A stretch of DNA of 47,487 nt from Bacteroidota bacterium (GTDB lineage: Bacteria; Bacteroidota; Bacteroidia; UKL13-3): contig JAUXUD010000026.1 of assembly GCA_030680835.1 (NCBI GenBank), forward strand, positions 1-47,487. Reading direction: 5' to 3'. The notes below the pieces were generated by a model. The model ran no database searches and was not told the DNA's origin. It worked only from the letters and a program-made list of their open reading frames with translations. The position numbers and the translations under genes were made by a program. Below, in pieces: positions 35,516-43,191 of this stretch (the stretch's first letter is position 1; the number at the start of each line of letters is the position of its first letter).

Positions 35516-36349
35516 ATGAAGTTTATCCTGGCTTTTCTACTCCTTTTTATTAATTATAATCAGATTATCGCTCAGGATCAAACTCAGGAGGAAGTTATTT
35601 CCGAAGGAATTAAACTCTATAAAGCGGAACTGACTTCCTGGAATGCCACAGATTTGTTTTCTGAAAAATATGCCGAAAAAAGTGACCTGGCAGGAGGCAG
35701 TTTTTCGTATGCCAAAGGTGCAGAAATGATATGTGTATTTTTTTCAAAAGCAAGTAATCCCACTGTAATCGCAACTTTTGTGTTCGACAGCAATGTAAGC
35801 GTTAAATCAGGCCAGGTCGATAAAAAGGAAAGAATGTTTACAAAATTTGAATCCGAATTGTATATTATTCAGTATAAAACCATTGTTGCGATGGCAACAG
35901 ATATTGATTTTTTTAAAAGATACAGCAATACCAGTCTGGTAATAGTGCCATTAATCGACTCCGTCTCTAAAAAGGTCTATATCATTACCGGGGTAAAACA
36001 AAGTTGTATGGTGATATTTGGCAACGATTACCTGATAGGATTTGATTCCTATAATAAAATTATTTATAAAAAATACCTGCATAAAAATATCATGCCGGTT
36101 GAATGTGCCAAAGACATAAATGTTGATGTTAACAATATTCCGGGTACCATGCATTTACATAATGTGGAAACCGGAAGTTTACCCACCCCTACTGATATTT
36201 GCAGTTTATTGTTATACTCAAAACAGGCAAACTGGAAAAAGCATACCATTTTTTCCCCAGAAAGCGTAAGTATATGGAATTGTGAAACCAGTCAGCTTAG
36301 CGTAATGACCAAAGAGGCATGGCGCATTAAATATGGAGTTAAGAAATGA
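35516..36349 (+). CDS. Secreted protein of unknown function in the regulon
   Basis: A 277-aa protein with a signal peptide (about 1-19, ending IAQ). The mature part is alpha/beta (ICVFFSKASNPTVIATFVFD, IIQYKTIVAMATDIDFF, SLVIVPLIDS) with no recognised domain, and a Trp/Cys-containing C-terminus (SIWNCETSQL). Promoter H places it in the same regulon as the adhesin and kinases. It is followed by short tandem repeats and then the convergent AraC gene. Confidence 0.7.
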   Translation: MKFILAFLLLFINYNQIIAQDQTQEEVISEGIKLYKAELTSWNATDLFSEKYAEKSDLAGGSFSYAKGAEMICVFFSKASNPTVIATFVFDSNVSVKSGQVDKKERMFTKFESELYIIQYKTIVAMATDIDFFKRYSNTSLVIVPLIDSVSKKVYIITGVKQSCMVIFGNDYLIGFDSYNKIIYKKYLHKNIMPVECAKDINVDVNNIPGTMHLHNVETGSLPTPTDICSLLLYSKQANWKKHTIFSPESVSIWNCETSQLSVMTKEAWRIKYGVKK

Positions 36350-36436
36350 ATTAAGAAATGAATTAAGAATTAAGAATTAAGAATTAAGAACCTCATAACT
36401 CATACCTCATACCTCATACTTCATACTTCATACTTC
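36341..36436. repeat. Short tandem repeats between convergent genes
   Basis: Copies of GAATTAAGAA-type units run from about 36350 to 36390. Then come about seven CTCATAC/CTTCATA units up to 36435. This block lies between the stop of the secreted gene and the stop of the convergent AraC gene. Such repeats are common slippage-prone spacers in Bacteroidota. Confidence 0.75.
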
Positions 36437-36995
36437 ACATATTTTCAAGATTTTCTTTACGTTTTTGCCCCAAATTCTTAAAATATGAAGGCGAAAGACC
36501 TGTTACTTTTTTAAACTGATTTGATAAATGTGCAACACTGCTGTAATGCAATTTATATGATATCTCAGTAAGGTTAAGTTCATCATACAACAGCAATTCC
36601 TTTACTTTTTCAATTTTATGCTGGATGATGAAATGCTGAATGGTTATGCCTTTAACCTCCGAAAACAAGTTGGACAAATAAGTATAGTCGTAATTTAATT
36701 TTTCACTGATGTAATAAGAATAATTTACTTTAGGGACTTCATCCGAATAATGTATCATTTCGATAATCACATTCTTTATTTTATCAATCAGTATACTTTT
36801 CTTATTATCCAGTAATTCCAGGCCAAAAACAAGCAGATTTTCTTTCAACTGATCATGTTGTTCTTTTGTTATATCTTCAAGAATTTCAACAACTCCCAAA
36901 TCAACAATTACATAATGAAGTCCTAGTTTTGACAACTCTGCTTTTACAATCATTTTGCAGCGCAGGCTAACCATATATTTGATATACAACTTCAT
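36435..36995 (-). CDS. AraC-family regulator with HMA-like N-terminal domain
   Basis: The fourth full paralogue (186 aa), 12 kb from the others. HMA-like N-terminal domain (MKLYIKYMV, SLRC in place of CxxC, VIVDLGVVEI) about 1-75 and AraC DNA-binding domain about 85-180 (ISYKLHYSSVAHLSNQFKKVTG). It stands alone, without a receiver. The upstream gap carries a promoter for the divergent DUF3494 lipoprotein gene, which makes that lipoprotein a plausible local target. I could not see a good composite site for this gene itself. Confidence 0.87.
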   Translation of the reverse strand: MKLYIKYMVSLRCKMIVKAELSKLGLHYVIVDLGVVEILEDITKEQHDQLKENLLVFGLELLDNKKSILIDKIKNVIIEMIHYSDEVPKVNYSYYISEKLNYDYTYLSNLFSEVKGITIQHFIIQHKIEKVKELLLYDELNLTEISYKLHYSSVAHLSNQFKKVTGLSPSYFKNLGQKRKENLENM

Positions 36996-37147
36996 ATATC
37001 TTTATTTAATAATACAAAGTTAAAGTTATAAGAAAAAAAAACAATTAAATTTATGTTGTCAGGGTTTTTATTTTATAAGCTCTTATGGTACACTTCCGTA
37101 TCATTTAATTTTAGGATTTTCTTAAGTTGATCTTTATCCTTCATTCA

Positions 37148-37164
37148 TCCTGCTATTAGCAGGA
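37148..37164. other. Small hairpin in the AraC-lipoprotein gap
   Basis: TCCTGCT and AGCAGGA arms around ATT in the 325-base divergent gap. It is too short and lacks a T-run to be a terminator; its role is unclear. Confidence 0.4.
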
Positions 37165-37224
37165 ATCATATTGAAATTGCAGGCTTTTGTGGTAGTTTAA
37201 ACTACAGTTTGCTTGTGTGAATAA

Positions 37225-37280
37225 TGTAATAGTTAAGCAGAATTGTATAAAGGTTTACACTCTGATTAGAATTTCCTTTG
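37225..37280 (+). promoter_or_regulatory. Composite TGTAACA promoter I (DUF3494 lipoprotein gene)
   Basis: Sense half-sites TGTAATA (37225-37231) and TATAAAG (37246-37252) are 21 bp apart, preceded by GTGAATAA. CCTTTG ends at 37280, exactly 28 nt after the second box. Confidence 0.75.
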
Positions 37281-37320
37281 TTCCCGAGTAAATCTCACAG
37301 ATTTTATAAATATACCAAAC

Positions 37321-40047
37321 ATGAAAACAAAAAGAAAAGGATTATGGATATCCATCGTCACAGCATTATTCCTGACGGCATTTATAGGAAGTTGCAAAAA
37401 AGACAAATTCGTAGAAATTACGGGAGTTTGCCCAATTGTTACATCAACCAGTCCCATAGGCGGCGCTGTTGCCGTACCCCTCAACCAGGTGGTTAAAGCG
37501 CGCTTTAACGAAGGCATGAACCCGGCAACAATTACACAATCATCGTTTAATTTATATGCATTGAACAAGACCAAAATTACAGGTACAATCACATATAATG
37601 AACTGGACTCTTCATTAAATTTCGTACCCACTTACAAATTTACAGCCAACACTACTTACACAGGAACTGTTGAAACAACTGTTAAAGATTTAAACGGGAA
37701 TGCTTTGCAAACACCCTATATATGGTCGTTTAGTACCGGTGCGGTCATCACTCCAACAGTTCTTTCTACAGATCCGTCTCATAATGACACGGGGGTTGCG
37801 CTTAACAAAATAATTACTGCAATCTTTAGTGTCCCAATGGATTCATCTACAATCAATACAAGCACCTTTACCATCAATCAGGGCCTAACACCGGTTGCTG
37901 GAATTGTTACCTATACCGGCACAACTGCTACTTTTAATCCCACCGCAGCGCTTTTAGCAAATGCTACTTATACGGGAACAATCACTACAGGCGCAAAAAG
38001 TAAAGATGCCGTTGCACTTTTGGTTAATTATGTATGGACATTTAAAACAGGTTCAATTGTGGCTCCCCGGGTTATATTAACTGATCCATTAAATCTGGCT
38101 ACCAATGTTTCGTTAAGTAAAGTTATTGGTGCTACTTTCAGTGAAGCTATGGATCCTCTTACAATTTCCACTTCCACATTTACATTAATGAATGGGGTTA
38201 CTCCTGTTTCAGGAGTTGTAAACTATTCGGGTGTTTCTGCAACTTTTACCCCAACAATCAATCTGATTGCCGGTATTACGTATACCGCAACCGTTACCTC
38301 CGGAGCTAAAAATGTTGCAGGTGTACCTATGGCAAATAATCACGTGTGGACATTTACCACGTTATCGGCTCCTACCGTTATTTTAACCGACCCGTTAAAT
38401 CTGGCTTCAGGTGTAGCGCTAAATAAAGTAATCGCGGCAACCTTCAGTCAAACAATGGATCCGGCAACAATCACTACTTCCACATTTACTCTGATGGCAG
38501 GTTTAACACCTGTTTCAGGCGTAGTTGCTTATAGCGGAACTACTGCAACATTTACACCAGGAACCAATCTTTTACCCGGTGTTGTATATACAGCTACAGT
38601 AACCACTGGTGTTAAAAATCTTGCGGGTATTGCAATGGCAAGTAACCATATATGGACGTTTACCACACTAACCAGTGCAGCTCCAACTGTAATTTCTACC
38701 GACCCGCTGAATCTCGCAACCGGTGTAGCACTCAATAATGTAATTGGTGCAAATTTTAGTCAGGCGATGGATCCTTTAACAATTACTACATCAACTTTTA
38801 CTTTAATGAATGGTTTAGTACCTGTATCGGGTGTCGTAAGTTACTCAGGCATCACAGCAACTTTTACCCCCACTGTTAATCTGCTTCCGGGCATTGTGTA
38901 TACAGCAACCATTACAACAGGTGCTAAAAATCTTGCAGGAACTTCTCTGTCAAGTAATTATGTATGGACATTTACAACATTGGCAGGTGCTGCGCCTACG
39001 GTAATTTCAACAGATCCGGCCAATCTTGCAATTAATGTTCCCCTCAACAAGGTAATCGGTGCAACATTCAGTCAGGCAATGGATCCTGCAACCATTTCTA
39101 CATTAAGTTTCACTTTGAAACTAGGATTAACACCCATAACAGGTGTTGTAAATTATTCGGGTGTAACCGCCACTTTTACTCCAACAGGTAATCTTATATC
39201 AGATAATACCTATACAGCAACCATCACCACTGTGGCAAAGAATTTGGCAGGTACTCCAATCGCAAGTAACTATGTTTGGACATTCAGCACCGTAGCGCAT
39301 TTAGGTCCACAACCACCTGTAATGGGTGCAGCTGCTCCTTTTGGTGCATTTGGCGGAAGTGCCGGCGTAACCAACCAGGGTATTAATACAATTATTAACA
39401 ATGGAGGCATTGGTACAACAGGTGCTTCAACGTTAATTACAGGATTTCATCATTTGTTAACGGTTTATACAGAAACTACTTTAAATATTGGAAACTCAAC
39501 AGGTGGAATTTTTACGGCTCCGCCTCTTCCCGGAACAGCAACTTCATTAGCTACAGCACAGGCATGTTCACTTGCTGCTCAGGTTGCTTACTTAAGTATT
39601 TCTCCAGCATCAAAACCCGGTGGAATTGATCCGGGTGCAGGCGAACTGGGTGGATTAACATTGGCTCCGGGTATCTATAAAGCTGCAAGCGGAACCTTTA
39701 ATATTTCAAATGGTCCGCTTACCCTCGATGCGCAGGGCGACCCAAATGCAGTTTGGATATTCCAGACAGCCGCAGGATTAACTGTGGGTATTGCTGGCCC
39801 GGCCGGCGCGCGTAGTGTGAATATGATTAACGGTGGCTTGCCTAAAAATGTGTTCTGGTATGTTGGAAGTACTGCAATTATTAATGGAGCCGGAGGCGGT
39901 ATTATGGTAGGAACCATTATTGCCAATTCAGGAGTTACATTTTCTACTGCCGGTAACGCTTTACAAACCCGTCTTAATGGAAGGGCGCTTTCTTTGATTT
40001 CTTCTGTTACCATGGTAAACACAACGATAAACGTACCCAATCCTTAG
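37321..40047 (+). CDS. Big_5-repeat lipoprotein with C-terminal DUF3494
   Basis: A 908-aa predicted lipoprotein. The lipobox has Cys25 (FIGSC). It has six SbsA-type Ig-like (Big_5) repeats of about 100 residues beginning at about residue 36. Each starts with a P-T-V-I-S-T-D-P-like strand and carries FSQAMDPATI and a TYTATITTGAKNLAG element. A C-terminal DUF3494 (ice-binding-like) domain spans about 665-905 (GLTLAPGIYKAASGTF, QAQGDPNAVWIFQTA-like). Repeats 3-6 are very similar to each other and look recently duplicated. DUF3494 folds bind ice or other surfaces; a lipid anchor plus Ig stalk suggests a surface-displayed adhesin. Promoter I and the next AraC gene suggest regulon control, and a perfect terminator follows. 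Confidence 0.9.
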   Translation: MKTKRKGLWISIVTALFLTAFIGSCKKDKFVEITGVCPIVTSTSPIGGAVAVPLNQVVKARFNEGMNPATITQSSFNLYALNKTKITGTITYNELDSSLNFVPTYKFTANTTYTGTVETTVKDLNGNALQTPYIWSFSTGAVITPTVLSTDPSHNDTGVALNKIITAIFSVPMDSSTINTSTFTINQGLTPVAGIVTYTGTTATFNPTAALLANATYTGTITTGAKSKDAVALLVNYVWTFKTGSIVAPRVILTDPLNLATNVSLSKVIGATFSEAMDPLTISTSTFTLMNGVTPVSGVVNYSGVSATFTPTINLIAGITYTATVTSGAKNVAGVPMANNHVWTFTTLSAPTVILTDPLNLASGVALNKVIAATFSQTMDPATITTSTFTLMAGLTPVSGVVAYSGTTATFTPGTNLLPGVVYTATVTTGVKNLAGIAMASNHIWTFTTLTSAAPTVISTDPLNLATGVALNNVIGANFSQAMDPLTITTSTFTLMNGLVPVSGVVSYSGITATFTPTVNLLPGIVYTATITTGAKNLAGTSLSSNYVWTFTTLAGAAPTVISTDPANLAINVPLNKVIGATFSQAMDPATISTLSFTLKLGLTPITGVVNYSGVTATFTPTGNLISDNTYTATITTVAKNLAGTPIASNYVWTFSTVAHLGPQPPVMGAAAPFGAFGGSAGVTNQGINTIINNGGIGTTGASTLITGFHHLLTVYTETTLNIGNSTGGIFTAPPLPGTATSLATAQACSLAAQVAYLSISPASKPGGIDPGAGELGGLTLAPGIYKAASGTFNISNGPLTLDAQGDPNAVWIFQTAAGLTVGIAGPAGARSVNMINGGLPKNVFWYVGSTAIINGAGGGIMVGTIIANSGVTFSTAGNALQTRLNGRALSLISSVTMVNTTINVPNP

Positions 40048-40063
40048 CATCAAATAAACAATT

Positions 40064-40091
40064 ATATCCCGCCTGTTTTCAGGCGGGATAT
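40064..40091 (+). terminator. Intrinsic terminator after the DUF3494 lipoprotein gene
   Basis: A perfect 12-bp stem ATATCCCGCCTG (40064-40075) with CAGGCGGGATAT (40080-40091) encloses a TTTT loop. Confidence 0.9.
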
Positions 40092-40126
40092 TTAAAAAAT
40101 TAAACAATCCATTGGATCATAAAATT

Positions 40127-42196
40127 ATGAAATCTAAAACAAATATTAGTAAGAGCTCACCCTTTAGGTGGCCTCTTGATGTCCTTAACTTAAAAATCGT
40201 GGTTTTTATCACATTGGTTTTTACGGGTTTTCAGATGTCTCTGCAGGCACAGGTGACGCAAACTCAATACACAAAACCATCCTGGTTTTTCGGAGCTGCT
40301 GCCGGTGCAAATTTTAATTTCTACCGAGGCTCTACCCAACAATTAAATGCAGATTTAAAAGTTCCTACTGCATTTCACAATGGTTTTGGCACCGGACTCT
40401 ATGCTGCTCCCCTGCTGGAATTTCATCGCCCCGATTCGAGATGGGGCATTATGTTACAAGCAGGTTATGATAGTCGTAAAGGTAAATTTAATACGGTAAT
40501 TTCACCTTGTAATTGCCCTGCCGATTTATCTACGAAACTGAGTTATATTACCATTGAACCCAGTTTACGTTTTGCACCCTTCAAATCAAATTTTTATTTA
40601 TTTGGAGGCCCACGTATTGCTATAAATCTTGATAAGTCATTTACCTTTTTGCAAGGAACCAATCCCAATTACCCGGAACAAATTGCAAGCCCTTCTGTTC
40701 AGGGAGATTTTAGCGATGTAAACCAAACACTTATTTCCATGCAAATTGGGGCAGGGTATGATATGTATCTCTCAAAACAAGACAAGCAAACTCAGTTTAT
40801 ATTCTCCCCCTTCATTTCCATTCAGCCTTATTTTGGCCAGTCTCCTCGATCCATTGAAACATGGAATATTACAACTGTGAGAGTGGGAGCGGCACTTAAA
40901 TTTGGCCGAGGTCAGAAAATTATTTCAAAAGGAGATTCAACTCCGGCAGAAGTGGTTGTGCCTGTTATTGCAAAAGAAGTTATCGCTGAACCCACTGTAC
41001 AATTTTCGGTTCAATCTCCAAAAAACATACCTGTTGCACTCCGGGTAAAGGAAACTTTCCCGCTTCGTAACTACGTATTTTTTGACCTGGGATCCACAAC
41101 GATACCAAACAGATATATATTGTTGAAAAAAGATCAGGTACAAGCTTTCAAAGACGAACAGGAATCGGGTTTACATGCAGGTAACCCTTCAAGCCGTTCT
41201 GAAAGACAAATGATTATTTATTATAATATTTTAAATATCCTGGGCGACCGCATGCAAAGAAGTCCTTCATCAACCATAACCCTCGTAGGGTCATCAGAAA
41301 ACGGTCCGGCAGAAGGCAGGGCAATGGCAACCTCAATTCAGGTTTACCTGGTTGATGTTTTTGGAATTGATGCATCCAGAATAAAAATTGAAGGAAGAAG
41401 TAAACCTAAAGTTCCATCTTTAAACAGTGCTTCCAAACAAGACCTTACTTTGCTTCGTGAAGGTGAGAACCGGGTTTCTATTGAAAGCAATTCTCCTGCT
41501 TTGCTGGCTGAATACAGCAGCGGACCCAATGCTCCTTTAACTACCGATGAAATGAATACAAATCAGGTTGCTCCGATAGAAAGCTATGTTACATTTAGTG
41601 TTGAAGGCGCAAAAGAGGCATTTATATCCTGGTCGGTTGAGATAACAGATGATAAAGGCAACTTGCAAAACTTTGGACCTTATACCGCAGAAAAAATGGA
41701 AATCCCAGGGAAAGATATTTTAGGTACCCGTGCGGAAGGTGATTATAAAATTACTATGATTGGAACCACAAAAAGCGGAAACATCATTAAAAAAGAAACA
41801 ACCATGCATGTGGTACTCTGGACACCTCCAAGAACTGAGGAAGGTAAGCGGTTCAGTGTAATTTTTGAATTCAACCAGTCAAAAGTATCCTCTGTTTATC
41901 AGAAATATCTGACCAATACGGTTGTTCCAAAAATACCTGCAGGCGGAACCATTGTACTACAAGGTTATGCAGATGTTATTGGAGATGAAGATCACAATAA
42001 AAAATTATCTCTGGCCCGTGCTAATGAAGTTAAAAACATTATAAGTAAAAACTTGCTTAAGGCAGGCAGAAATGATGTTAGATTTCAAATAAGCGGGTAT
42101 GGCGAAGATCCTGGCTTGTCTCAGTTTAAAAACAATTATCCGGAAGAACGATTCTATAACCGTACGGTAATTATTGATTTGGTTCCGAATAAATAA
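40127..42196 (+). CDS. OmpA-family outer-membrane/peptidoglycan-binding protein
   Basis: An OmpA-family protein of 689 aa from the ATG at 40127 (a TTG at 40112 would add five residues). A signal segment spans about 20-45. An N-terminal outer-membrane beta-barrel (about 50-270, SWFFGAAAGANFNFY, AGYDMYLSKQDK) is followed by a middle region with an OmpA-like part (about 325-470), a beta-sandwich, and a C-terminal OmpA domain (about 570-685, IVLQGYADVIGDEDHNKKLSLARANEV) for peptidoglycan binding. It is preceded and followed by terminators, so it is a single-gene unit. No composite promoter is seen here, so its control may differ from the regulon genes. Confidence 0.82.
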   Translation: MKSKTNISKSSPFRWPLDVLNLKIVVFITLVFTGFQMSLQAQVTQTQYTKPSWFFGAAAGANFNFYRGSTQQLNADLKVPTAFHNGFGTGLYAAPLLEFHRPDSRWGIMLQAGYDSRKGKFNTVISPCNCPADLSTKLSYITIEPSLRFAPFKSNFYLFGGPRIAINLDKSFTFLQGTNPNYPEQIASPSVQGDFSDVNQTLISMQIGAGYDMYLSKQDKQTQFIFSPFISIQPYFGQSPRSIETWNITTVRVGAALKFGRGQKIISKGDSTPAEVVVPVIAKEVIAEPTVQFSVQSPKNIPVALRVKETFPLRNYVFFDLGSTTIPNRYILLKKDQVQAFKDEQESGLHAGNPSSRSERQMIIYYNILNILGDRMQRSPSSTITLVGSSENGPAEGRAMATSIQVYLVDVFGIDASRIKIEGRSKPKVPSLNSASKQDLTLLREGENRVSIESNSPALLAEYSSGPNAPLTTDEMNTNQVAPIESYVTFSVEGAKEAFISWSVEITDDKGNLQNFGPYTAEKMEIPGKDILGTRAEGDYKITMIGTTKSGNIIKKETTMHVVLWTPPRTEEGKRFSVIFEFNQSKVSSVYQKYLTNTVVPKIPAGGTIVLQGYADVIGDEDHNKKLSLARANEVKNIISKNLLKAGRNDVRFQISGYGEDPGLSQFKNNYPEERFYNRTVIIDLVPNK

Positions 42197-42222
42197 AGCT
42201 CTCAATTAATAAAAACTTATAC

Positions 42223-42257
42223 AAAGAGGCTGTCTCAAAAGGGCGGCCTCTTTTTTT
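42223..42257 (+). terminator. Intrinsic terminator after the OmpA-family gene
   Basis: Stem AAAGAGGC with GCCTCTTT (42223-42230, 42246-42253), loop containing CTCAAAAGGG, followed by a T-run. Confidence 0.85.
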
Positions 42258-42468
42258 ATATTTTCGATTCACAGGAACCTAAATTATAACGAAACACAAA
42301 TCTTATATTCTACTGTGAAAATCAGGGTTTAAAGGAAATGTTGTAAAAAATTTGAAAAAACGTTTGCTTACAAGCGTTCCCTGCTTATCTTTGCCATCCC
42401 CAAAAGGGAAATGCTGAGATTGGCAACAGGCGGAAATAGTCCTCCTTCGCTAAAGCTACGGCGGACAA
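42258..42468. other. Intergenic stretch before tRNA-Gly
   Basis: No gene is seen. A string at 42440-42468 (CCTCCTTCGCTAAAGC and on to GGCGGACA) resembles a short interspersed repeat often seen in Bacteroidota. Confidence 0.5.
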
Positions 42469-42541
42469 GCGAGAGTAGCTCAGTTGGTAGAGCGCAACCT
42501 TGCCAAGGTTGAGGTCGCGGGTTCGAGTCTCGTCTCTTGCT
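42469..42541 (+). tRNA. tRNA-Gly (GCC)
   Basis: A 73-nt cloverleaf: acceptor GCGAGAG with CTCTTGC (one G-U), D-arm GCTC...GAGC, anticodon arm CAACC-TTGCCAA-GGTTG with anticodon GCC, T-arm with GGTTCGAGTC, and U73 discriminator. No CCA is encoded. Confidence 0.93.
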
Positions 42542-42564
42542 CAAAATGAGCAAAAAATATGTCC

Positions 42565-42610
42565 TGAGGTCGCGGGTTCGTCCCGATAGCTATCGGGACG
42601 TCTCTTGCTC
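42565..42610 (+). pseudogene. Broken tRNA-Gly 3' half carrying an 18-bp palindrome
   Basis: Positions 42565-42580 repeat 42510-42525 of the tRNA-Gly and 42599-42610 repeat 42531-42542. The five bases of the T loop (AGTCT) are replaced by the 18-bp palindrome TCCCGATAGCTATCGGGA (42581-42598). Confidence 0.85.
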
Positions 42611-42696
42611 CATTGGTGAAGAAGTTATTTGTGAATGTTATTGGAAATTGATACCCATAACCAATGGCACGAATAAATAACTTCTTTTTTTTGAAT

Positions 42697-42781
42697 GCTC
42701 GGGTGGTGGAATTGGTAGACACGCAGGACTTAAAATCCTGTATCCTTTAAAGATGTGCGGGTTCAAGTCCCGCCCCGAGTA
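42697..42781 (+). tRNA. tRNA-Leu (TAA)
   Basis: An 85-nt class II tRNA: acceptor GCTCGGG with CCCGAGT, D-arm, anticodon arm CAGGA-CTTAAAA-TCCTG (anticodon TAA), a long variable arm and T-arm GGGTTCAAGTCCC. Discriminator A; no encoded CCA. Confidence 0.93.
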
Positions 42782-42785
42782 CTTT

Positions 42786-42820
42786 AAGCCTTGTAATCAA
42801 TTGATTTACAAGGCTTTTTA
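42786..42820 (+). terminator. Intrinsic terminator after tRNA-Leu
   Basis: Stem AAGCCTTGTAA (42786-42796) with TTACAAGGCTT (42806-42816) and a following T-run. Confidence 0.85.
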
Positions 42821-42927
42821 GTTTATAAATTTAATTGCGAACAATATTTGCGAACATTTTTGTGTAAAAAAATCATGATTGTTGGAATATTGTAGTTATC
42901 GGCTTCCTTTCCGGGTAGATTGAACCG

Positions 42928-43191
42928 TTAATTATTTGAACTAGTGTTTTCATTTATTGAATCAATTATTTGTTCTGTTTCATGAAAGTCAATAATTCGT
43001 TTATCTGCGATTATATCTTCTTTCCGCGGTTTCCTCTTTAAAGTTATTCCGTTTAATGATCTGCATCTATTCAATGTAGTGTAGATTTGTCCGTTAACAA
43101 ATGCACCTGAAACAAGATCAATTATTACATTGTCAAATGTTAAACCTTGACTTTTATGATTGGTAACACACAACACAACACAAAATGTCAA
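42928..43191 (-). pseudogene. PIF1/UvrD_C_2-type helicase remnant (C-terminal end)
   Basis: This frame holds only the last conserved block of a DNA helicase: TNHKSQGLTFDNVIIDL (motif V-like), a RCRSLNG block and a basic tail. The Walker A/B parts and all other motifs are absent. A TTG at 43191 would start it, and the frame stays open back to 43269, where reading upstream gives FKIPLTFCVV, which still fits the helicase. That upstream part overlaps the 3' end of the neighbouring gene in another frame. It is a remnant left by an insertion or deletion. Confidence 0.8.

Noticed and set aside
37015-37070. A composite promoter for the AraC gene at 36435-36995
   Set aside because: A CAAA-type -7 is present but the boxes at the required positions are too divergent from TGTAACA.
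23834-40047. Calling the DUF3494 proteins ice-binding antifreeze proteins
   Set aside because: The fold supports ice binding but multidomain, lipid-anchored or T9SS-tailed proteins with it may be adhesins; the sequence does not decide.
42480-42722. An 80-aa minus-strand frame across the tRNA genes
   Set aside because: It is the reverse strand of tRNA-Gly, the broken copy and part of tRNA-Leu.
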